In this document: one piece after another, positions 14,201-19,580 of the stretch
How positions within the stretch are numbered: the stretch's first letter is position 1
Layout: each line of letters opens with the position of its first letter
Source: Burkholderiales bacterium UBA2459
GTDB lineage: Bacteria > Pseudomonadota > Gammaproteobacteria > Burkholderiales > Burkholderiaceae_E
DNA: 19,580 nt
Direction of reading: 5' to 3'
NCBI GenBank assembly: GCA_002342365.1
Contig: DDPV01000029.1
Span: 18,589-38,168, forward strand
Notes under the pieces: generated by a model
The model's database searches: none
What the model saw: only the letters and a program-made list of their open reading frames with translations
What the model was told of the DNA's origin: nothing
Position numbers and translations under genes: made by a program

Positions 14201-15943
14201 AGCGCCGATCAAATTCAGATCAAAATGGCTCAAGGCGCCAAGCCGGGTGAGGGTGGCCAATTGCCAGGCCATAAAGTCTCGGAGTACATCGGCAAGCTGC
14301 GTTACTCCGTGCCGGGGGTGGGTTTGATTTCGCCGCCTCCACATCATGATATTTATTCGATCGAAGATCTGGCGCAGTTGATTCATGATCTGAAAAACGC
14401 CAACGCGCGTGCGAGCATCAGCGTCAAACTGGTCTCGGAAGTCGGCGTGGGCACCGTGGCAGCGGGTGTTGCCAAGGCCAAAGCCGACCACGTGGTAATC
14501 GCAGGCCATGACGGTGGTACCGGCGCGTCGCCGCTTTCGTCAATCAAGCATGCCGGCACGCCTTGGGAGCTTGGCCTTGCGGAAACTCAGCAAACGTTGG
14601 TGCTCAACGGCCTCAGGGGTCGCGTGACGGTGCAAGCCGATGGGCAGATGAAGACCGGACGGGATGTGGTGATTGCCGCATTGCTCGGTGCTGATGAGTT
14701 CGGCTTTGCCACTGCGCCGCTTGTTGCAGAAGGCTGCATCATGATGCGTAAATGCCATCTCAATACCTGTCCGGTCGGGGTGGCCACGCAGGATCCGGTT
14801 TTGCGCAGAAGGTTTCAGGGCAAGCCCGAGCATGTGGTCAATTACTTCTTTTTCGTTGCTGAAGAAGTACGCGAGTTGATGGCAAAACTCGGGATGCGTT
14901 CTTTCGATGAGCTGATCGGTCGCGCCGATTTGCTTGATATGCGCGCTGGTGTTTCGCATTGGAAGGCCAAGGGTCTGGACTTCAGTCGAATTTTTTATCT
15001 GCCCAAAGTGGCTGTCGAGGTACCGCGCCGGGTAACGCAGACCCAGGATCACGGCTTGGAGGGCGCGCTCGATAACCGTCTTATCGACTTAGCGCGTGCT
15101 GCGCTTGATCATCAGGAAAAAGTATCATTTATTGTACCGATCAGAAATGTCAACCGAACCGTCGGCACCATGCTTTCGGGCGAGGTGGCGCGACGCTACG
15201 GCCATCAAGGCCTGCCCGATGATTGCATCCACATTCAGCTCAACGGCACAGCCGGCCAGAGTTTTGCGGCTTTTCTGGCAGCCGGCATCACGCTTGACCT
15301 TGTGGGCCAGGCCAATGATTATGTCGGTAAGGGGTTGTCCGGCGGGCGGGTAATTGTGCGTCCGACCAATGAGTTTCAGGGCGCAAGTCATGAAAACATG
15401 ATCGTGGGCAACACCGTGCTTTACGGTGCGGTCGAAGGTGAAGCCTATTTCAGCGGTGTTGCCGGAGAGCGCTTCGCGGTCCGCAATTCGGGCGCATCGG
15501 CAGTCGTGGAAGGAACCGGTGACCATGGTTGCGAGTACATGACCGGTGGGACGGTTGTGGTGCTTGGGCAAACCGGGCGCAATTTTGCTGCTGGCATGAG
15601 CGGTGGTGTGGCATATATCTGGGACCCACAGGGCTGCTTTGAATCGCACTGCAATTTGTCGATGGTTGCCGTTGAGCGCTTAAGGTCGACGGCTGAGCAG
15701 ATTGCCACGCTGGATCCGGCACTCTGGCACCGCGGCGAATGCGACGAAATCATGCTCAAGCAGTTCATCGAAAAGCATGTGCGCTACACCGGATCGGAAG
15801 TCGCAAGGCAGATGTTGACCCATTGGGATAAGAGCCGCGAAGCTTTTGTCAAAGTGTTTCCACACGAGTACCGGCGTGCGCTCGGTGAGTTGCATTCGAG
15901 GTCCATCTTGACAAAGACCGCAGGCGTTAAAGCGATGGTCTGA
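11204..15943 (+). CDS. gltB: Glutamate synthase [NADPH] large (alpha) subunit
   Basis: With GltD, makes two glutamates from glutamine and 2-oxoglutarate, the main ammonia-assimilation exit in the GS-GOGAT cycle. It has 1579 residues, slightly longer than enterobacterial forms. The N-terminal glutaminase domain starts at Cys32 in HDACGVGF, exposed after removal of a 31-residue propeptide. The FMN synthase domain carries NTGEGGEDE, KPGEGGQLPGHK and the loop GHDGGTGASPLSS. The 3Fe-4S ligands follow as C-x5-C-x4-C at Cys1178, Cys1184 and Cys1189. The C-terminal GXGXG beta-helix domain ends the protein. The ATG at 11204 lacks a clear ribosome-binding site; an in-frame ATG twelve codons later is possible. 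Confidence 0.97.
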   Translation: MSEASQAFSSSAMSQAPQAQGLYDPSREHDACGVGFVAHIKGQKSHRIVEQGLQILGNLDHRGAVGADPLMGDGAGILIQMPDQFFREEMAKQALYLPPAGEYGVGMVFLPKEQASRLACQQELERAISAEGQLLLGWRDVRVDRDMPMSPTVRAKEPVIRQVFIGRGPDVRVVDAFERKLYVIRKMASHAIQALRLSHGREYFVPSMSARTIVYKGLLLCHQVGQYYRDLADPRLISALALVHQRFSTNTFPEWPLAHPYRMIAHNGEINTVKGNYNWLRAREGVMRSPVLGQDLAKLYPIVYPGQSDTATFDNCLELLVMAGYPIAQAMMMMIPEAWEQHSLMDPKRRAFYEYHAAMMEPWDGPAAITFTDGRQIGATLDRNGLRPARYCITDDDLVVMASEAGVLPIPESRIVKKWRLQPGKMFLIDLEQGRIIDDQALKDQLANARPWREWIEAVRVKLDDVRLSETAADVEVSSAASLLDRQQAFGYTQEDLKFLMSPMAVSGEEAVGSMGNDSPLAVLSSKNKPLYHYFKQLFAQVTNPPIDPIREQLVMSLVSFIGPKPNLLDLNAVNPPLRLEVTQPVLNNDDMAKLRHIDRYTAGKFRSLELGITYPTVWGKEGIEACLASLRAKAEEAVHAGYTVLILSDRRCDRDHVAIPALLATSAIHLHLVNRGLRTRTGLVVETGSAREVHHFALLAGYGAEAIHPYLALETLAEMARGMPQDMNAEKAIKNYIKALGKGLMKVMSKMGISTYMSYCGAQIFEAVGLSTEFVDQYFTGTPSNVGGAGIFEIAEEAIRVHQAAFSADPVLSTGLDAGGEYAYRSRGEDHMWTPDSIAKLQHAVRSASASTYKDYATLINDQSRRHMTLRGLFEFRWQQCKAIPLDEVEAASEIVKRFATGAMSLGSISTEAHSTLAIAMNRIGGKSNTGEGGEDEMRYVAEMRAGRSTVRDGDSIATVIGKDRIEVDIPLKAGDSLRSRIKQVASGRFGVTAQYLASADQIQIKMAQGAKPGEGGQLPGHKVSEYIGKLRYSVPGVGLISPPPHHDIYSIEDLAQLIHDLKNANARASISVKLVSEVGVGTVAAGVAKAKADHVVIAGHDGGTGASPLSSIKHAGTPWELGLAETQQTLVLNGLRGRVTVQADGQMKTGRDVVIAALLGADEFGFATAPLVAEGCIMMRKCHLNTCPVGVATQDPVLRRRFQGKPEHVVNYFFFVAEEVRELMAKLGMRSFDELIGRADLLDMRAGVSHWKAKGLDFSRIFYLPKVAVEVPRRVTQTQDHGLEGALDNRLIDLARAALDHQEKVSFIVPIRNVNRTVGTMLSGEVARRYGHQGLPDDCIHIQLNGTAGQSFAAFLAAGITLDLVGQANDYVGKGLSGGRVIVRPTNEFQGASHENMIVGNTVLYGAVEGEAYFSGVAGERFAVRNSGASAVVEGTGDHGCEYMTGGTVVVLGQTGRNFAAGMSGGVAYIWDPQGCFESHCNLSMVAVERLRSTAEQIATLDPALWHRGECDEIMLKQFIEKHVRYTGSEVARQMLTHWDKSREAFVKVFPHEYRRALGELHSRSILTKTAGVKAMV

Positions 15944-15996
15944 TCTGGCCGACCCTCCGGATCGAGCGATGAGATTGGGGCGGTGATGCGTTGTGT

Positions 15997-16044
15997 GGGG
16001 CTGTGGTTGAGAGGGGCTGTGGTTGAGAGGGGATGTCGTTGAGT
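15997..16044. repeat. Three tandem 16-bp units between gltB and gltD
   Basis: Units at 15997-16012 and 16013-16028 are identical (GGGGCTGTGGTTGAGA). The third at 16029-16044 differs at three positions (GGGGATGTCGTTGAGT). TTGAGA in units 1 and 2 is complementary to TCTCAA at 16048-16053, and TTGAG of unit 3 pairs with CTCAA at 16049-16053, so alternative hairpins are possible in the gltBD transcript. The 16-base period rules out coding use. Confidence 0.8.
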
Positions 16045-16061
16045 AGGTCTCAAAAAATCGT

Positions 16062-16078
16062 TTAACAGATTGTTTTAA
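16062..16078 (+). promoter_or_regulatory. AT-rich imperfect dyad before gltD
   Basis: TTAACA (16062-16067), three bases, and TGTTTTAA (16071-16078) form an imperfect dyad within a locally AT-rich patch just before the gltD ribosome-binding site. It could be a protein site or part of an internal promoter. Evidence is composition and symmetry only. Confidence 0.2.
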
Positions 16079-16089
16079 GGTTTGAATCG

Positions 16090-17577
16090 ATGGGTAAGAC
16101 GACCGGATTTTTAGAATTTGAGCGTTTGCAAGAAGCAAGCGAACCCGTCGGTGACCGACTGAAGCATTACCGGGAATTCGTCCTGCATCTTGACGATGAC
16201 CAGGCTGCAGCCCAGGGTGCGCGATGCATGGACTGCGGCATTCCGTTTTGCCAAAGTGGTTGTCCGATCAACAACATCATTCCCGATTGGAACGATCTGG
16301 TTTATCGCGGGCAGTGGCAAGAGGCTATTGACACCTTGCATTCAACCAATAATTTCCCCGAGTTCACAGCCCGGGTTTGTCCGGCGCCCTGCGAGGCGGC
16401 CTGCACCTTGAACATCAACGACGATGCGGTTGGCATTAAATCGATCGAGCACGCGATCATCGACAAGGCCTGGGAAGAGGGCTGGGTCAAGCCGCAACTG
16501 CCTGTCCGACAAACCGGCAAGCGTGTTGCGGTGGTCGGCGCAGGCCCGGCCGGTATGGCCTGCGCTCAGCAACTGGCAAGAGCTGGGCACAGCGTGAGCT
16601 TGTTTGAGAAGAATGACCGGATCGGGGGCTTGTTGCGTTATGGCATTCCCGATTTCAAGATGGAAAAATTCCATATCGACCGACGTGTTGCCCAGATGCA
16701 AGCCGAGGGGGTGAGCTTTCGCACCGGCGTGTTTATCGGCGAGCTGGTGGATCTTGGCGTGGTCAACAACTGGAGCCAGGAGCGAATCAGTCCTTCGCAG
16801 TTGCAGCGCGAATTCGACGCGGTTGTGCTGGCTGGCGGCGCTGAGCAGGCTCGAGACCTGCCGGTACCCGGTCGACAGCTTGCAGGGATTCACTTTGCGA
16901 TGGAGTTCTTGCCGCAGCAAAACAAAGTGGTCGCGGGCGACGATGTCAAGCAGCAATTGCTTGCCACCGGTAAACATGTGGTGGTGATCGGCGGCGGCGA
17001 CACCGGGTCCGATTGTGTGGGAACCAGCAACCGTCAAGGTGCTGCTGCTGTGGTGCAATTCGAGTTGATGCCTATGCCCCCTGAGCAGGAAGATAAGCCG
17101 CTGACTTGGCCCTATTGGCCGCAAAAGCTGCGCACCTCTTCATCGCATGAAGAAGGTGTAGAACGGGACTGGGCGGTTGCCACCAAGCGCTTTATTGATG
17201 ACGGCAAGGGGAGCGTCAAGGCGCTGGTCGCTTCCAGGGTGCAATGGGAACGCGATCCGGACAGCGGCCAGATGCGGATGCAGGAAGTGCCGGGTTCCGA
17301 GTTCGAAATCAAGGCTGACCTGGTCTTGCTTGCCATGGGTTTTGTCTCGCCGGTGGCCAGTATTCTGGATGCCTTTGCTGTGGCCAAGGACGGGCGCGGA
17401 AATGCTCTGGCAGCGAGCGAAGGCGAGATGGCTTACCGCACCAATGTGGATAAGGTTTTCGCAGCCGGCGATGTCCGGCGCGGGCAGTCGCTGGTGGTCT
17501 GGGCAATCCGTGAGGGCCGTCAGGTCGCCCACGCGGTTGACAGCTATTTGATGGGCACAAGCGAGCTGCCGCGCTAA
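16090..17577 (+). CDS. gltD: Glutamate synthase [NADPH] small (beta) subunit
   Basis: An FAD and 4Fe-4S flavoprotein that takes electrons from NADPH and delivers them to GltB. It has 495 residues. The N-terminal cysteine clusters are Cys46, 49, 54 and 58 (CMDCGIPFCQSGCP) and Cys97, 101 and 105 (CPAPCEAAC). The FAD-binding fold starts at VAVVGAGPAGMACA (about 147-158) and the NADPH fold at VVIGGGDTGSDCVG, and the C-terminal FAD contact region includes VFAAGDVRRGQSLVVWAI. The ATG start has AAGG nine bases upstream. It lies 146 bp after gltB on the same strand; this space contains the 16-bp repeats. Confidence 0.97.
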   Translation: MGKTTGFLEFERLQEASEPVGDRLKHYREFVLHLDDDQAAAQGARCMDCGIPFCQSGCPINNIIPDWNDLVYRGQWQEAIDTLHSTNNFPEFTARVCPAPCEAACTLNINDDAVGIKSIEHAIIDKAWEEGWVKPQLPVRQTGKRVAVVGAGPAGMACAQQLARAGHSVSLFEKNDRIGGLLRYGIPDFKMEKFHIDRRVAQMQAEGVSFRTGVFIGELVDLGVVNNWSQERISPSQLQREFDAVVLAGGAEQARDLPVPGRQLAGIHFAMEFLPQQNKVVAGDDVKQQLLATGKHVVVIGGGDTGSDCVGTSNRQGAAAVVQFELMPMPPEQEDKPLTWPYWPQKLRTSSSHEEGVERDWAVATKRFIDDGKGSVKALVASRVQWERDPDSGQMRMQEVPGSEFEIKADLVLLAMGFVSPVASILDAFAVAKDGRGNALAASEGEMAYRTNVDKVFAAGDVRRGQSLVVWAIREGRQVAHAVDSYLMGTSELPR

Positions 17578-17623
17578 GCGATCCGGGCCAGCCCGCCCGA
17601 CATGTCTTGTCTGCTTAGAGCAT

Positions 17624-18634
17624 TCAAGGCGCCGGCATCTCCAGACAAAGTTTGCCAAGTACCCGCCGCTCGGCCATCGCTTTAAGCGCGCTCACAGCGT
17701 CGCTCATCGGAAAGCGCGCGCCAATGGGCGGCAGCATGACGCCTTGGGCGAGGAGCTCCCGGATCCTCGCACGATCCTCCCGTCCCCCTGCAGGGTCACG
17801 CCGACCCGATTCGCCGGCTCGAACGCCCAGAATCGATAAGCCTTTGATCAGCGCGTGGTTCACCGAAAGTTTCGGTATGCGACCCGAGGCAAAGCCAACG
17901 ACCAGAACGCGACCGCCCCAGGCCATGCAGCGGATCGAGGCGTCAAAAACATCGCCGCCGACCGGATCAAGGCAAAGATCGACTCCGCGTCCGCCTGTGA
18001 TCGCTTTGACCGCTTCATGCCAGCCTGAATCAAGGACCAGGCCGTGATCGGCACCTGCCGATTTTGCAAGTTCAAGCTTTGCCTGCGAGCTTGCGGTGGC
18101 AATGACGGTGGCACCGATATGCTTGGCCAGTTGCACTGCGGCGATGCCAACGCCGCCACTGGAGCCATGAACCAGCAAGGTTTCACCGGCAAGCAGTCTG
18201 CCGCGGCGAACAAGGCTCACCCAGGCTGTCAGTGCGGTCACCGCATAAGCGGCAGCCTGTGCATCATCAAGGCTTGGCGGTACCTGACTGATCGCATCCG
18301 AAGGCAGTACCACCGCGCTGGCAAAGGCGCCATGACGGCAGCTGAAGGCCACCCGGTCACCCGGATTGAAGTCGTGTACATCCTTGCCAATGGCTTGCAC
18401 GATGCCGCAGCCTTCAAGGCCCATCACAAAGGGAAGCTCCGGCTTGAATTGATAAAGACCGCGGGTCATGAGTAAGTCGGGAAAATTCAAGGCTGCGGCG
18501 CGAACTCGAAGCCGCACTTCGCCCGGGCCAGGATCGCCAAGATCAAGCGGACCTAGGCTGACCCCGCTTAGGTCATCGCTCAAGCGCCGGCACCAGAGCG
18601 CCTGCTCAGGATGCGCTGCTTGCCCAAGCGGCAT
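17624..18634 (-). CDS. Zinc-independent MDR oxidoreductase, NADPH:quinone reductase-like
   Basis: A medium-chain dehydrogenase/reductase superfamily protein of 336 residues. The N-terminal catalytic domain includes GEVRLRVRAAALNFPDLLMTRGLY and GLEGCGIV. The catalytic-zinc GHExxG motif of alcohol dehydrogenases is absent, as in quinone oxidoreductases and enoyl reductases. The nucleotide-binding fold carries VHGSSGGVGIAAVQLAK (about 154-170), typical of NADPH binding. The ATG at 18634 is the first possible start: a TAG lies in frame just upstream, and no strong ribosome-binding site is seen. It lies 41 bp after the aldolase gene on the same strand, so co-transcription with mtnA and the aldolase is likely. 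The true substrate is unknown. It is convergent with gltD. Confidence 0.85.
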   Translation of the reverse strand: MPLGQAAHPEQALWCRRLSDDLSGVSLGPLDLGDPGPGEVRLRVRAAALNFPDLLMTRGLYQFKPELPFVMGLEGCGIVQAIGKDVHDFNPGDRVAFSCRHGAFASAVVLPSDAISQVPPSLDDAQAAAYAVTALTAWVSLVRRGRLLAGETLLVHGSSGGVGIAAVQLAKHIGATVIATASSQAKLELAKSAGADHGLVLDSGWHEAVKAITGGRGVDLCLDPVGGDVFDASIRCMAWGGRVLVVGFASGRIPKLSVNHALIKGLSILGVRAGESGRRDPAGGREDRARIRELLAQGVMLPPIGARFPMSDAVSALKAMAERRVLGKLCLEMPAP

Positions 18635-18675
18635 GAATGAAAGCCCGGTGGCCTAAGCTGGCTGCTGTGTCGAGC

Positions 18676-19410
18676 TCATTCAGAGCTCGAGGCCTCGCAA
18701 GCCACTTGGTTGGCTTGGCGATAGCCGACAAAGGCCTTAAGCACAGCATCCATAGCCTCTTGGCTGAGCAGCGCCGGGCCGCCCAAACTCAGGCATTGGC
18801 TATACATGGCAGCAAGCATCTCGACTTCCTTGGCCAGTCCGAGCGCAGCGGCTAAGTCCTCGCCGCTGGCGATCACACCATGATGGGCAAGCAAGCAAGC
18901 CCTTGCCTCGGACCCCAAGGCCCTGAGCATCGCCTCTGAGAGCGCAGCTGTGCCAAAACCTGCGTAGTCGGCGCAGGCGATGCGGTCTGCCCCGCTTGCT
19001 GCAACCATGTAGTGAAAGGCCGGGATCCCCTCGCGTTGCACCTTTGGCATGCAAGACAGGGCTGTTGCATACAGCGAGTGGGTGTGCACAACCGCCATGC
19101 AATCGGGGCGCGCGCGTAACAAGTCGCGATGCATTTGCCATTCGCTCGAAGGCTTGAGCTTTCCGTCGATCCGCGGCGGATCATCATGAAGCGATAACCA
19201 GACCAGGTCCTCGGCTTCAAGCGCCTCGTAGGCGATGGCTGAGGGTGTGATGAGCAAGCCTTGCCCCTGCGGGGGGGAGCTGCGATGCCATCGTAAGGAG
19301 AGGTTACCCGATTTGCCATGATTGATGCCGAGCCGGTCAAGGCTCAGGGCTTGTTCGATCAGAGCTTGTCTTGCCTGAAGTTCGGTTTGCAGCTTGGGCG
19401 TGGATTTCAA
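18676..19410 (-). CDS. Class II aldolase, probable 5-methylthioribulose-1-phosphate aldolase (Ald2-like)
   Basis: A zinc-dependent class II aldolase/adducin family protein of 244 residues. Family elements are the phosphate-binding HGKSGNLSLR (31-40), ITPSAIAYE, the catalytic glutamate at 90 in PSSEWQMH, zinc histidines 109 and 111 in VVHTHSLYATALS, and LLAHHGVI (173-180). The start is TTG: it overlaps the mtnA stop by four bases (TTGA), with GAGAGG seven bases upstream and no usable ATG nearby. Partnership with mtnA suggests cleavage of 5-methylthioribulose-1-phosphate to DHAP and methylthioacetaldehyde. MtnB-type dehydratase or fuculose-phosphate aldolase are alternatives. The family is secure and the substrate is inferred. 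Confidence 0.82.
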   Translation of the reverse strand: MKSTPKLQTELQARQALIEQALSLDRLGINHGKSGNLSLRWHRSSPPQGQGLLITPSAIAYEALEAEDLVWLSLHDDPPRIDGKLKPSSEWQMHRDLLRARPDCMAVVHTHSLYATALSCMPKVQREGIPAFHYMVAASGADRIACADYAGFGTAALSEAMLRALGSEARACLLAHHGVIASGEDLAAALGLAKEVEMLAAMYSQCLSLGGPALLSQEAMDAVLKAFVGYRQANQVACEASSSE

Positions 19411-19580
19411 GCCAGAGCCTCTCGCAGCCGCATCGGGTTGAGTACCGCAGCTTCGGTGATCAGACCGCTCACCAGTGCCGCCGGCGTGATGTCAAAGCCA
19501 GGGTTGTAGCAAGCCTGTCCCGCTTGCATGATCTCGACAAGGATGGGTTTGCGCAGTTGCCCATCGTCACCGCCACCGAC
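19407..19580 (-). CDS. mtnA: Methylthioribose-1-phosphate isomerase, C-terminal part (cut by window edge)
   Basis: The last 57 codons of a gene that enters from beyond the right edge. The translated end contains YNPGFDITPAALVSGLITE followed by AAVLNPMRLREALA. This closely matches the C-terminal NPxFDVTPxxLIxxIITE signature of MtnA, within the eIF-2B alpha-like isomerase family. MtnA converts 5-methylthioribose-1-phosphate to 5-methylthioribulose-1-phosphate in methylthioadenosine salvage. The catalytic residues lie outside the window, so a related sugar-phosphate isomerase of the same family is not fully excluded. Its stop overlaps the aldolase start, implying translational coupling. Confidence 0.85.
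   Translation of the reverse strand, partial: VGGGDDGQLRKPILVEIMQAGQACYNPGFDITPAALVSGLITEAAVLNPMRLREALA

Noticed and set aside
1..19580. CRISPR, tRNA/rRNA, insertion sequence or phage genes
   Set aside because: No regularly spaced repeats, no recognisable RNA-gene core sequence, and no transposase or integrase frames were seen; all long frames are accounted for.

Overview
This window reads as a chromosomal core region of a betaproteobacterium, most likely a member of the Burkholderiales. The evidence is the gene order (hemB, engB, cytochrome c4, msrPQ, lysA, lptM, cyaY, mrcA, aroK, aroB, gltB, gltD), the moderately high GC content and the protein signatures. I see no phage, transposon, CRISPR array, tRNA or rRNA. 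Nearly every long reading frame is a well-known housekeeping gene, so the less explained material is mainly in the short intergenic spaces.

Layout. Positions 17-2279 (minus) carry hemB (heme synthesis) and engB (ribosome-assembly GTPase). They are separated by the only gene-poor stretch over 300 bases, 1049-1541. That stretch holds a 12-bp tandem repeat, a run of hairpins ending in a strong plus-strand intrinsic terminator, and a possible 28-codon minus-strand ORF. Positions 2438-4880 (plus) carry a diheme cytochrome c4 and msrP-msrQ (periplasmic methionine sulfoxide repair). Positions 4819-6211 (minus) carry lptM and lysA, with lysA overlapping msrQ tail to tail. cyaY (plus) runs from 6344 and mrcA (minus) from 9260, converging on each other. 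aroK-aroB and gltB-gltD follow on the plus strand to 17577. The right end (minus) holds the 3' end of mtnA, a translationally coupled class II aldolase, and a zinc-independent quinone-oxidoreductase-like MDR protein.

How the genes work together. aroK and aroB supply the shikimate pathway. gltB and gltD form the two subunits of NADPH-dependent glutamate synthase. lysA makes lysine, while mrcA, and lptM through LPS export, serve the envelope. cyaY supports Fe-S and iron homeostasis, relevant to the Fe-S subunits of GltBD. mtnA plus the aldolase fit salvage of methylthioadenosine through the DHAP-shunt type of pathway rather than the classical MtnB route; this is an inference.

Points of most interest: (1) the 1220-1392 structured-RNA candidate with a CU-rich, anti-Shine-Dalgarno-like loop; (2) the mtnA-aldolase coupling through a TTG start; (3) apparent loss of three blocks (ccs genes, pilMNOPQ, dgt) that usually interrupt this conserved gene order in relatives; (4) a 16-bp triple repeat between gltB and gltD that can pair with a downstream segment.
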